From Agarilytica rhodophyticola (GTDB taxonomy: Bacteria > Pseudomonadota > Gammaproteobacteria > Pseudomonadales > Cellvibrionaceae), in the NCBI RefSeq assembly GCF_002157225.2, contig NZ_CP020038.1:1139001-1203000 (forward strand): DNA of 64,000 bases. Reading direction: 5' to 3'. Position 1 is the first letter of the stretch, and each line of letters opens with the position of its first letter. The position numbers and the translations under genes are program-made. Below, in pieces: positions 55,656-64,000 of the stretch. Below the pieces are notes generated by a model that saw nothing but the letters and a program-made list of their open reading frames with translations, searched no databases and was not told the DNA's origin.

Positions 55656-56876
55656 ATGCCAAACGAAAAGAAAATTAGTGTAGATCAACTCAGAGTCGGA
55701 ATGCGTGTTTCCAAGCTAGATCGCCCTTGGCTTGATACGCCCTTTCTAATGCAGGGTTTTACCATCGAAGACAGCAGCGATGTTCGAGTAGTGGCTGAGT
55801 ACTGTGAGCATGTTTGGGTTGATCTAGATTACGTAAAACCAGCCAGCTCCCACAGTAGTAGCGAAGGTACGGCCTGCACCGCTCCCAAAAGAGATCTTAG
55901 CCATCAAGTTACGGTTGAGGAAGAGTATCAGCAAACCCATGAAAACTTCCAAAAAGCACGAACCTTTACCGGCAACTTTCTTGATGATGTTCGACTTGGC
56001 AAGACGGTTGATACGGAAACCGCTCGCGATACGGTTGAGGAGTGTGTCAGTTCAGTACTGCGTAACCCCGATGCTTTGTTATGGATGTCAAAAATCCGCC
56101 AGGAAAGTCAATATACAGCGGAACACAGCTTAAACGTCTGTGTTTTGGCGGTGGCTTTTGGCCGCCATCTTGGGCTTAATCAGCAGCAACTGGAAACTCT
56201 TGGCATGTGCGGCTTATTGCATGATATAGGTAAAATGCGTGTGCCCAATGAAATCCTCGAGAAGTCTGGCCCTCTTAGCAAGAAAGAAATGAACCTTATG
56301 AAGGCGCACACGGTTCACGGACGCAATTTACTGTTGTCTACGCCTACCATTAGCCCTATGGTGATTGATTCGGCTTATAGTCATCACGAAAGGATAGATG
56401 GGCAGGGTTATCCAAGGAAGATTAATGGCCCAGATATTTCGCGCTTTGCTCGAATTATAAGTATTGTCGATGCTTATGATGCAATGACTGCCGATCGTTG
56501 CTACTCCAAAGCAAAATCCACAACTGTTGCACTGAAAATTATTTACGAGGAGCGCGGCAAGCAATTTGATGAAGAGTTGGCCTTACAATTTATCAAAACC
56601 ATAGGTTTGTTTCCCGTGGGCAGTGTGGTGGAACTCTACAACGGCGAAATTGGTATTGTCGTGGAGACCAACCCCAAAAGGCGCCACTTACCTCGTGTGG
56701 TGCTGGTGTTAGATAAAGATCATGTTAAAAAAGAAAAATATAAAATCGCAGATCTTTCCCATATTGAAGAAGGTGATCTTCCTCGCGATTATTTGATTAA
56801 GCAGGTGCTGCCCGATGGTAGCTTTGGCGTATTTCTGCGAAAATATCAAGAAGAAGGCATTCTACTTAATTATTAA
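55656..56876 (+). CDS. HD-GYP domain cyclic-di-GMP phosphodiesterase with DUF3391
   Basis: A 406-residue cytoplasmic protein. The first 110 residues (KKISVDQLRVGMRVSKLD, FTIEDSSDVRVVAEYCEHVW) are a DUF3391-type domain. The HD-GYP domain follows at about 150-330 with the metal motif LLHDIGKMRVPNEIL near 187-201, HTVHGRNLL, YSHHERIDGQGYP near 241-253 and DAYDAMTADRCY. All HD and GYP residues appear intact, so it should degrade cyclic-di-GMP. No clear ribosome binding site precedes the ATG. A structured leader (55582-55636) may regulate it. Confidence 0.95.
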   Translation: MPNEKKISVDQLRVGMRVSKLDRPWLDTPFLMQGFTIEDSSDVRVVAEYCEHVWVDLDYVKPASSHSSSEGTACTAPKRDLSHQVTVEEEYQQTHENFQKARTFTGNFLDDVRLGKTVDTETARDTVEECVSSVLRNPDALLWMSKIRQESQYTAEHSLNVCVLAVAFGRHLGLNQQQLETLGMCGLLHDIGKMRVPNEILEKSGPLSKKEMNLMKAHTVHGRNLLLSTPTISPMVIDSAYSHHERIDGQGYPRKINGPDISRFARIISIVDAYDAMTADRCYSKAKSTTVALKIIYEERGKQFDEELALQFIKTIGLFPVGSVVELYNGEIGIVVETNPKRRHLPRVVLVLDKDHVKKEKYKIADLSHIEEGDLPRDYLIKQVLPDGSFGVFLRKYQEEGILLNY

Positions 56877-56973
56877 TATCAATATCCCCGGCACTTATCC
56901 TGTTGATTTTGCCAGCATAATGTAGCAATCCTCTTAAGGAGGGGTGTGAATTCGTGTTTATCTGAGGCTTTCC

Positions 56974-57450
56974 ATGAGAACCCCCTTAATTACCAAACAG
57001 GGCTATGAAAACTTACAAAATGAATTAAACCAGTTATGGCGCGTTGAAAGACCTGAGGTGACCAAGAAAGTGGCCTGGGCAGCAAGTCTAGGTGATAGAA
57101 GTGAAAATGCTGATTATCAATATAATAAAAAGCGATTGAGAGAAATAGATCGGCGTGTACGCTATCTGCGCAAAAGCTTAGAAAATCTTAAGATAGTTCA
57201 ATACAACCCGGAACAAGAAGGCAAAGTCTATTTTGGTGCTTGGGTTGAGGTAGAAAATAATACCGGTGAAACCATGCGTTTTCGTATTGTAGGCTACGAT
57301 GAGATCTTTGGGCGTAATGATTATATCTCTATTGACTCGCCAATGGCCCGTGCGCTGTTAAAAAAAGAAGTAGATGATGACGCCGAAGTTAAAACTGAGG
57401 CCGGCTCAGTAACTTGGTTTATCAATGCCATCGAGTACGAAAAGAGTTGA
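56974..57450 (+). CDS. greB: transcript cleavage factor GreB
   Basis: Rescues backtracked RNA polymerase by stimulating RNA cleavage. It has 158 residues, as E. coli GreB. The N-terminal coiled coil TPLITKQGYENLQNELNQLW holds the acidic tip region (ASLGDRSENADYQYNKKRLREID, Asp and Glu at the loop). The C-terminal FKBP-like domain follows (VEVENNTGETMRFRIVG). A terminator follows 66 bases later. Confidence 0.96.
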   Translation: MRTPLITKQGYENLQNELNQLWRVERPEVTKKVAWAASLGDRSENADYQYNKKRLREIDRRVRYLRKSLENLKIVQYNPEQEGKVYFGAWVEVENNTGETMRFRIVGYDEIFGRNDYISIDSPMARALLKKEVDDDAEVKTEAGSVTWFINAIEYEKS

Positions 57451-57516
57451 TCATGCATCCATCGCCACATGTTGCCGATACGAAGCTTATAAAAAAACAA
57501 TACTAAACGATTATAT

Positions 57517-57542
57517 AAGCCAAATATTGGCTTGTCTTTTTT
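57517..57542 (+). terminator. rho-independent terminator after greB
   Basis: Arms AAGCCAA (57517-57523) and TTGGCTT (57527-57533), three-base loop, then GTCTTTTTTATT. Good position and U-tract. Confidence 0.8.
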
Positions 57543-57629
57543 ATTAAGACTTTATCTGTACACCTTTTATCCTATCCAATATATAGCTATGGTGCAGTTG
57601 GGATTTCTGCACCGAAAGAGTGAATAGTT

Positions 57630-59633
57630 TTATTCTATGTTTTCAATTTTGAGGGGAAATTTCGCCGTTTCAGGCAAGGAGAAACCGAATAATTTCGCGT
57701 AAAACTGCAATTCACTGTCGAGCATATGTTCCACTGTTGCAGCATCACGAAATCCGTGAGCTTCGTTTTCGTAGGTGACATAAGCCACAGGAATACCCTT
57801 AGCTTTTACTGCATCAAACATTGCTTTGGCTTGATTTGGAGGAACCACCTTATCTTGTAAGCCTTGGAATATAAGCAAAGGGCAGGTAATTTTATCAATT
57901 CCATGAATAGGGGATCTTTGCTTGTAGGTATCTTCTGCTTCGGGATATGGCCCAATTAACCCATCTAAATAGCGTGCTTCGAATTTGTGAGTGTCCTGCG
58001 CCAGCATGGCTAGATCGCCTATACCGTAGAGGCTGACGCCTGCTTTAAAGGTATCGCGGAATGCGAGTGCGGCTAATACGGTATAACCTCCGGCACTACT
58101 CCCTTTAATCACACAACGGTTTTTGTCAATCCAAGCGCGGTCGGCGAGATAATCAACCGCAGCGCAGACGTCGTCTACATCATAAACCCCCCATTTATCT
58201 TGTAAGCGGTGACGAAATTCTCGGCCATAACCGGTACTGCCGCGATAGTTAATATCCGCTACTGCAAAACCGCGATTTGTCCAATACTGAATTTTAAGGT
58301 TTAAACTACTTTCGGTTGCGCCTGTTGGGCCGCCGTGGCAAATAACAATAACGGGAGGTAATTCGCTGTCGCATGTGTACTGGTTATTATTAGGTGGATA
58401 AAATAAACCTTGTGCTGTGTCACCCTCAGATGTGGGAAATGTGATCGCTCTAGGCGTTGAGAATTCCGCAGAAGATATCGCGGACTCCACTGGTTTTATG
58501 GCTGACAGCTTGCCATGCTGATAGCGATAGATATTATTGTCGACACTGGGTGATGCACCAATAAATATCGCTTGGTTATCGTGTGCCTTCAAGGCTTGAA
58601 TATTGGTGCAAGAGGTATCGATGATACTGACTTTAATATTTTCAGGCTCACCAATATCTATCTCTAAAAGCTGCCAAACACCGTTGCTGGTAGCGGTGGC
58701 AATAATTTTTGTATCGTTAAAAAAACCATAGGTGGACATACCGAAGACCCACTGTGGCGTTGCAAACTCTGCTTGCTGATCTAACAGATGGATGATCTCG
58801 GGGGATGGCGATGATAGGTTGTCTTTTTTTACACAGTAGATATTCCACCATTGTTTGCGATCCGAAACAAAAAACAAATCACCTTGTTTAGACCATTGTG
58901 GCTGGAAAATACTTTCTTCGCCGTTGCCTGCAATTTTTCGAATGTTATGCAAGCCCTCTAAGCTTAGGTCAGCAACCCATAACTCTGTATTATCCCAAGG
59001 CATATTCGGGTTATCCCACGTTAACCATGCCAGCTTTTTACCGTCTGGGGAGACACTTGGGTTGGAATAAAAGTCATGGCCCTCAGCAATTTTTTTGAAC
59101 TCATCGCCTTGGTCTGAAGAAGTTTCCATTGGTATGGCAACGAGGTAATTTTTCACATCCGTATGATGCGGGCCGCTATGTTCTTCGCAGACGGCGATAA
59201 CCTTCTCTCCCGCAATTGTAAGATCGGCGAAACGAAAATTTCCTTCAGGTGTGATAGGTGAGGGCTTAAAGTCAGTTTGGCTTAGCTGACTGCGGTAAAC
59301 ACGTTGATCATCTCCTAATACAAAAAATAAAGTATCCCCCGAAATAGTGTAGGCCGCGCCGCCGTATTCATGGACCTTGGATTTGGCGCTCAAAGGCTTA
59401 GGTAATATACACTTGAGTTGATCGCCATCGTGCATCATGATGGCATTGCGGCCTTTTTCTTGGGCAATCGACTCACACCAAAAAAAGCGTCCATTATTAA
59501 TCTGTGTATCGCTAAGCTTGGGACTTTTTCCCGCTACCATGTTGGCGGCAATGGGGGATGGCCAACTGCCAAATGGCAGGCTTTTTTTTGTTATAGTATT
59601 TGTCACAGTAAATGATCCGGTTTGTGAAAACAT
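57630..59633 (-). CDS. S9-family prolyl oligopeptidase-like peptidase
   Basis: A 667-residue serine peptidase. The first 410 residues carry WD/propeller-type repeats (NPSVSPDGKKLAWLTWDNP, IFQPQWSKQGDLFFVSDRKQ). The C-terminal alpha/beta hydrolase domain has the nucleophile GSSAGGYTV (Ser513), Asp in FQGLQDKVVPP and His in NEAHGFRD. No signal peptide; cytoplasmic. Such enzymes cleave short peptides or acylated N-termini. It is divergent from tilS and the two coding regions overlap by 22 bases at their starts if both first ATGs are used. Confidence 0.92.
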   Translation of the reverse strand: MFSQTGSFTVTNTITKKSLPFGSWPSPIAANMVAGKSPKLSDTQINNGRFFWCESIAQEKGRNAIMMHDGDQLKCILPKPLSAKSKVHEYGGAAYTISGDTLFFVLGDDQRVYRSQLSQTDFKPSPITPEGNFRFADLTIAGEKVIAVCEEHSGPHHTDVKNYLVAIPMETSSDQGDEFKKIAEGHDFYSNPSVSPDGKKLAWLTWDNPNMPWDNTELWVADLSLEGLHNIRKIAGNGEESIFQPQWSKQGDLFFVSDRKQWWNIYCVKKDNLSSPSPEIIHLLDQQAEFATPQWVFGMSTYGFFNDTKIIATATSNGVWQLLEIDIGEPENIKVSIIDTSCTNIQALKAHDNQAIFIGASPSVDNNIYRYQHGKLSAIKPVESAISSAEFSTPRAITFPTSEGDTAQGLFYPPNNNQYTCDSELPPVIVICHGGPTGATESSLNLKIQYWTNRGFAVADINYRGSTGYGREFRHRLQDKWGVYDVDDVCAAVDYLADRAWIDKNRCVIKGSSAGGYTVLAALAFRDTFKAGVSLYGIGDLAMLAQDTHKFEARYLDGLIGPYPEAEDTYKQRSPIHGIDKITCPLLIFQGLQDKVVPPNQAKAMFDAVKAKGIPVAYVTYENEAHGFRDAATVEHMLDSELQFYAKLFGFSLPETAKFPLKIENIE

Positions 59634-60967
59634 TGAATATTAATATTGAGAATATTGTACAAGAATACGCATCGACTTTGATCTCGGCAAATACTCTGTG
59701 GGTGGCATTTAGCGGTGGAGCTGATTCTACGGTTCTTTTGCATTTGATGGCTCAATTGACACAGCTCCAGAATGATAAAATCTACAATGTCAAAGCATTA
59801 CACGTTAATCATCAATTATCAGAACATGCGGATAACTGGCAAAGACATTGTGAAGCATTCTGTGCAAGTTTAGACATTACCTGTGTCAGTAAAAAAGTCC
59901 TTGTGGAAAATATGGGTAAGGGTATTGAAAGCAGTGCGCGCGAGAGGCGCTACCAAGCATTTGCGCAAGTAATGTCACAAGGGGATATTATTCTTTGTGG
60001 CCATCATCGTGACGATGTTGCCGAAACCATCATATATCGTCTGATGCGCGGTGCTGGTCTACAGGGCTTAACGGGAATAAGGTCTAAGCGAGTTTTTGCT
60101 GGCGGAACACTATTGCGGCCTTTACTTAATTTTTCTCGCCAACAAATTATACAGTATGCCAAGCAGCATGGATTGAATTGGATTGAAGATGAGAGTAATA
60201 GTGATCAGTATTATGACCGCAATTTTTTACGCCATAGCCTTTTTCCTATATTAAGTAAGCGCTGGCCAAATTTTCAACAGCGTCTAGTGACAACCAGTGC
60301 GTGGCTGTTAGAATCCAGTATATTATTAAGCGAGTATGCGCAGCAGGATTTGGCTCAGTGTAAAGTTAAAAAAATGACGCGCCACGAGTTAGGCGAAAGC
60401 TTGTGCCTGAACACGTTTAGTGGCTTTTCCTATATAAGACAAAAGCACCTTGTCCGTGTTTGGTGTCAGAGATTGCATTTTAGCGTTCCAGATGGTGTTG
60501 TTATTGAGCAGCTGCCTACTCTTTTGTTGGCTCGTAATGCATCATCACCGGTGTTGTGTTGGGGCAATGTTGAACTCAGGCGTTATAAAAAACGCTTATT
60601 TCTAACTAGAAAACTTCCTTCTTGTGATCAAACCTCTTTGCCTATTATTTGGGATGGGCGTGAACCCCTTAAATTGAGTGATGGCAGTACTTTACACTGT
60701 AGTTATGCCGGTTCTGAAGCTATAAGTTTCACCGTGAAATATAGGAGCGGTGGCGAACGTTGCCAACCTCAACAGCGCACTCATTCCCAGACTTTAAAAA
60801 AATTACTACAGGAATACGAACTAGAGCCTTGGCTACGCCAGCGGGTGCCGCTGATTTATGTTGAGGACGAATTGGTTGCTGTGGGTGATATTTTTCACTG
60901 TAAAACTATCGACAACTATACTAAGACGACGCTGTCTTTTGAATGGCATTATCACTTTGAAGAATAA
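59612..60967 (+). CDS. tilS: tRNA(Ile)-lysidine synthase
   Basis: Modifies the wobble C of tRNA(Ile2) to lysidine. It has 451 residues. The PP-loop SGGADST is at 34-40, with LHLMAQL after it; HVNHQLSEHADNWQRHCE, GHHRDDVAETIIYRLMRGAG and WIEDESNSDQYYDRNFLRH are conserved blocks. The C-terminal TilS domain (GGERCQPQQRTHSQTLKKLLQE, RQRVPLIYVEDELVAVGD) is intact. The start overlaps the divergent S9 peptidase start; a later start would eat little of the family N-terminus. Confidence 0.95.
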   Translation: MIRFVKTLNINIENIVQEYASTLISANTLWVAFSGGADSTVLLHLMAQLTQLQNDKIYNVKALHVNHQLSEHADNWQRHCEAFCASLDITCVSKKVLVENMGKGIESSARERRYQAFAQVMSQGDIILCGHHRDDVAETIIYRLMRGAGLQGLTGIRSKRVFAGGTLLRPLLNFSRQQIIQYAKQHGLNWIEDESNSDQYYDRNFLRHSLFPILSKRWPNFQQRLVTTSAWLLESSILLSEYAQQDLAQCKVKKMTRHELGESLCLNTFSGFSYIRQKHLVRVWCQRLHFSVPDGVVIEQLPTLLLARNASSPVLCWGNVELRRYKKRLFLTRKLPSCDQTSLPIIWDGREPLKLSDGSTLHCSYAGSEAISFTVKYRSGGERCQPQQRTHSQTLKKLLQEYELEPWLRQRVPLIYVEDELVAVGDIFHCKTIDNYTKTTLSFEWHYHFEE

Positions 60968-61120
60968 GCCAGAGGGTTAGGTGTGTAATCGATAGATGTT
61001 TTTCATACGTGTTTGGTAAGTCCAGCTTTTCTATCCTATTCTCTATGAGAACCCTAATATTTCACCATTGTCGTCCTTATAACATCGTTTAGTATGTGAA
61101 CGGCTACTACGAGTAGTTTT

Positions 61121-63076
61121 ATGTTTGAAAATTTAAAGCTTAATACCCTTCTAATGTTGTCGTTTGGCTCTATTTTGATGCTCGTGTTTGTTATTTCATT
61201 GGTGGCATATTCGGGCCTTAAAAACGGGCACGACAGTTTTGTCGATTATCGAGGCTTGGCGCGGGATACTAATCTTGCCGGACGAGTTCAGGCAAATATG
61301 TTGTCAATGCGACTATCGGTATTGAAATTTATCAATACTCGCTCTCAGGCGGCTATTGATGAGTTTGAGCTACGCAGTAAAAAAATGAAAAAGTTTTTAC
61401 AAGAAGCCAAGAGCGAGATCCAAGAACCTTCGAGAGCGCGCCTAGTTAAGGATGTGGACTCAGAGGTGGATGATTATATTAACGCATTTGAAAAAGTTGT
61501 GAGCTTATATGAAAAACGTAATGCACTCGTAAGCGATCAACTTGACCCTTCTGGTTTGGAAATGCGCAAGGTGGTATCAAATATTATTGTTTCATCTAAC
61601 GATGATAATAATGCTCAAGCGTCATTCTACGCATCACAACTTCAAGAGCATCTCTTGTTGGCGAGACTTTATGTGACGAAATATCTCGTTACTAATGCAC
61701 AAGAGGATGCTGAACGAGCGCAATCAGAATTGACCGATGAAATGCCCAAGTTTTTCCAGCAGTTGGAAGCTAACTTATACAGTTATGATCGTCTTGAACT
61801 GATCAAATCGGCAAGATCACATCATCAAAACTACCTTAAAACCTTTGGGGAAATTCGATCGGTGATTCAAGAACGTAATGATTATATTGATAATACCTTG
61901 AATCGTATTGGTCCGCTTGTCGCCTCTAAAATAGAAGAGGTTAAGTTGTCTGTTAAAACTGATCAAGACACTCTCGGGCCCAAGGTTCAGCATGAGTCGG
62001 AAAATTTTATCGTTCTTATTAATAGTATTTCAGTCTTGGTCATAATTATTGGTGTAACAGTGTCATGGCGAATGGCGATCATTGTGCGACGTCCTATTGG
62101 TGGTGAACCTAGGGAAATAGCAGAAATTACCAGCCGAATTTCTGAGGGCGATTTAAGTAAGCAATTAACCGTTAATGAGAAGGATACGGGAATTTACCGC
62201 TCAGTATGTGACATGTCATCGAAGCTTCGATCGTTAATTAGTTCGATTATTGATACCAGTGATAAGCTTATTCATTCTGCCAATGAAAGCTCAAATATCA
62301 TTTCTTCAAATGTTGAAACGGTAGAAAATCAGAAAAGTATGACCGAAAGTGTTGTTGTCGCGGTGGAGCAAATGTCCCAAAGTATACTGGAAGTCGTAAA
62401 TTTAGCCTCTAACTCGGAAGATAAATCCAGAGTAGGAATGGACGAGACAACAAAAGGTCGAGAAACAGTTAAAGTTGCAGTTAAATCAATTAATGAACTA
62501 TCAGAAAATCTAAACAGTTCAATGAATGTCATTAAAAACTTAGAAAAACAGAGTTCTGAAATTGATTCCGTTATCGAAGTTATTCAAGGCATTTCAGAAC
62601 AGACTAATTTACTTGCCTTAAACGCAGCTATTGAAGCGGCACGCGCTGGTGAGCAAGGCAGAGGATTTGCCGTCGTCGCTGATGAAGTGAGAACTTTGGC
62701 CCAACGTACTCAGGAATCGACCACTGAAATACAAGAAATCATTCAGAATTTACAAAATGGTACTAGTCAAACGGTAACCGTAATGGAACAGAGTGTCTCC
62801 AAAGCCAGAGACACAGTGGAATTTTCTAACAAAACCGATCAGGCTTTATCGACGATATACGATATGATCAATGACATATCTCAAATGAATACTCAAGTAG
62901 CTACTGCCGTTGCTGAACAGTCCAATGTTGTTAAAGAAGTCACTGCTAATATGGCAAATATTAATGACACATTCGATGATACGCTAAGTAAAGCTCAATC
63001 TGCCCAAGCCATGAGTAGCGATGTTCGACAAATGGCTGCAACACTGAATGAGCTGGCTGATGGATTTAAAGTATAA
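61121..63076 (+). CDS. methyl-accepting chemotaxis protein
   Basis: A 651-residue chemoreceptor. Membrane helix 1 lies at about 9-31 and helix 2 at about 295-318. The periplasmic part between them is wholly helical and long (about 265 residues), like helical-bimodular (HBM) sensor domains. A HAMP follows ([20 protein letters not shown]). The signalling hairpin tip lies near 493-520 ([20 protein letters not shown], then [17 protein letters not shown]). No C-terminal pentapeptide for CheR/CheB is seen. A short hairpin CTACT/AGTAG lies before the ATG and no good ribosome binding site. Ligand unknown. Confidence 0.95.
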   Translation: MFENLKLNTLLMLSFGSILMLVFVISLVAYSGLKNGHDSFVDYRGLARDTNLAGRVQANMLSMRLSVLKFINTRSQAAIDEFELRSKKMKKFLQEAKSEIQEPSRARLVKDVDSEVDDYINAFEKVVSLYEKRNALVSDQLDPSGLEMRKVVSNIIVSSNDDNNAQASFYASQLQEHLLLARLYVTKYLVTNAQEDAERAQSELTDEMPKFFQQLEANLYSYDRLELIKSARSHHQNYLKTFGEIRSVIQERNDYIDNTLNRIGPLVASKIEEVKLSVKTDQDTLGPKVQHESENFIVLINSISVLVIIIGVTVSWRMAIIVRRPIGGEPREIAEITSRISEGDLSKQLTVNEKDTGIYRSVCDMSSKLRSLISSIIDTSDKLIHSANESSNIISSNVETVENQKSMTESVVVAVEQMSQSILEVVNLASNSEDKSRVGMDETTKGRETVKVAVKSINELSENLNSSMNVIKNLEKQSSEIDSVIEVIQGISEQTNLLALNAAIEAARAGEQGRGFAVVADEVRTLAQRTQESTTEIQEIIQNLQNGTSQTVTVMEQSVSKARDTVEFSNKTDQALSTIYDMINDISQMNTQVATAVAEQSNVVKEVTANMANINDTFDDTLSKAQSAQAMSSDVRQMAATLNELADGFKV

Positions 63077-63098
63077 TTAAGTTTAATCAGGACGGCCT

Positions 63099-64000
63099 TT
63101 AATCTAATTTCTGCTTTAACCCTGCCTGTTGGGCAAAGTGGTTTAGGGCGGCATTGAGTTTTTCGCCATGGGAACCGTGTGGCGTATCGAGTTTAGCTAG
63201 ACGAACAACTAGCGATAGTTTTTCCTGGGATAAATGTTCTATGCCCTTGCCGTTCTCTGTGAAACCTCCAGCATGTTTTGCTAAAAGCCCCAATGCCTGA
63301 TCCTTATATAGACCCGCCTGCTCGCCAAATTCCATCAGTATATCTCTTACTTCGCGCCCATTAGGCATATCTGTCGTCTTTTGCCTTGCTTCTGATAAAA
63401 CGTTACTTAGACTGGCATTTTTACCGTATGAGCGCTGCGCTTTGTCGGTACCTTGCGACAACAGATTTTGAGCATCCAGAGCATTTTTAGAATCGGCTAT
63501 GTCATTTTGTAGCTGATTCATTATGGCTTTCATATTGCTCTTTGAATTATAAGGATTTACTTCCTTGAGAATAGTATCAATTCTGGCCTTGGCATTATTT
63601 CCTACATCAGCATTTATTTGCCCCAGTGAAACACGCACATCTATGCGGTCTTTGGCGAGTTTCATTACATTTTCAAGTTTGGATTTGTGCAGATTATTAA
63701 GCCCTTGCTTGCCAACACTTTCATCGCCTAAGGAGACTGCATCAAACCCTGTATTAATTGCTTCTTTTATAGCATTTGCTTCCTGGCCATTGGATATCAG
63801 GCCATTCATTTGTGCTAAAGCAGCGCCGTAATCTTTTTGCCTAAAAGTATCGAGTGCTTTTTTCGCGAGGGGGTTTAGCGTTGGTGTTTTGGCTACATTG
63901 TTAAGTTCATCATTAATATTATACTGTTGTTGACGGCGAACGGTGCGCTGTGAAAACTGTAAATTTCCCGAAGGCCTTGGTTGATAAGCCGGCCGATATA
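63099..64000 (-). CDS. unknown helical protein, 5' part outside window
   Basis: The frame is open from 63099 to the right edge: the 236 residues after Met at 63809 are preceded in frame by about 63 more without a stop (PSGNLQFSQRTVRRQQQYN near the edge). It is polar, helical, and rich in Asn, Lys and Ala. No signal peptide or motif can be judged from the C-terminal part. Segments such as REVRDILMEFGEQAGLYKDQ and GKGIEHLSQEKLSLVVRLAK look like helical-bundle modules. I recognise no family. It is convergent with the chemoreceptor gene, 22 bases apart. Confidence 0.6.
   Translation of the reverse strand, partial: YRPAYQPRPSGNLQFSQRTVRRQQQYNINDELNNVAKTPTLNPLAKKALDTFRQKDYGAALAQMNGLISNGQEANAIKEAINTGFDAVSLGDESVGKQGLNNLHKSKLENVMKLAKDRIDVRVSLGQINADVGNNAKARIDTILKEVNPYNSKSNMKAIMNQLQNDIADSKNALDAQNLLSQGTDKAQRSYGKNASLSNVLSEARQKTTDMPNGREVRDILMEFGEQAGLYKDQALGLLAKHAGGFTENGKGIEHLSQEKLSLVVRLAKLDTPHGSHGEKLNAALNHFAQQAGLKQKLD

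Noticed and set aside
1-64000. tRNA, rRNA genes and CRISPR arrays
   Set aside because: Looked for cloverleaf ends, rRNA-like blocks and regularly spaced direct repeats by eye; none found.

Overview
The window reads as chromosome from a marine-type gammaproteobacterium. The evidence is a complete rnfABCDGE operon, a Pseudomonas-like Dcd, a YfhM-type alpha-2-macroglobulin, pdxH, greB, argS, tilS and purU, all of gammaproteobacterial form. The block metG-rnf next to apbC and dcd resembles the Pseudomonas neighbourhood. Two large secreted carbohydrate-active proteins, a heparinase II/III-like enzyme and a beta-helix lipoprotein, together with the moderate to low GC suggest a polysaccharide degrader, perhaps Cellvibrionaceae-like. 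That placement is inference. I saw no tRNA, rRNA or CRISPR array.

Layout. Positions 1-1113 hold the N-terminal part of an alpha-2-macroglobulin lipoprotein. Positions 1395-5223 hold a tight five-gene minus-strand operon: a regulator-like protein, an MglA-like small GTPase, a fusion of an ABC ATPase with a Cys-based phosphatase, and two Roadblock/LC7-like proteins. I regard this as the best candidate for an undescribed signalling or polarity module. Positions 5474-13779 hold the Rnf electron-transport operon and metG, separated by an array of perfect hairpins. Positions 13963-14231 hold a fold-back, MITE-like element in front of apbC; one of its ends recurs in front of dcd. Between apbC and dcd lies the heparinase-like gene.

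Positions 19669-24017 are a decayed chromosomal integron. A broken intI points left. To its right lie a candidate attI and four cassettes facing right: a TPR/HEPN protein, a UPF0175/DUF3368 toxin-antitoxin pair, a Sel1-repeat protein and a small membrane protein. They are separated by recognisable attC sites. The cassette proteins fit the defence and stabilisation genes common in sedentary integrons.

Positions 24128-31586 hold sbcB, pyrB, a REC-GGDEF-REC response regulator, an acyltransferase and a DinG-like helicase. A very AT-rich 1.4 kb gene desert follows, then a methyltransferase and a stand-alone holin and muramidase pair that could be a lysis or secretion cassette. Positions 35823-39171 hold small accessory genes (GNAT, hydrolase, SnoaL-like, AraC/GyrI-like). 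Positions 39203-50425 hold argS, an enoyl-CoA hydratase, a periplasmic binding protein, purU, a TSUP permease, an FHA protein, the beta-helix lipoprotein, an unknown exported protein and mobA. A dead LysR gene and almost 1 kb of non-coding DNA follow.

Positions 51859-64000 hold pdxH, a shikimate kinase-like protein, Lrp, an aromatic/aspartate aminotransferase, an HD-GYP protein, greB, an S9 peptidase, tilS, a chemoreceptor and the C-terminal part of an unknown helical protein cut by the window edge. Cyclic-di-GMP metabolism is represented on both sides, by GGDEF at 26682-27965 and HD-GYP at 55656-56876.
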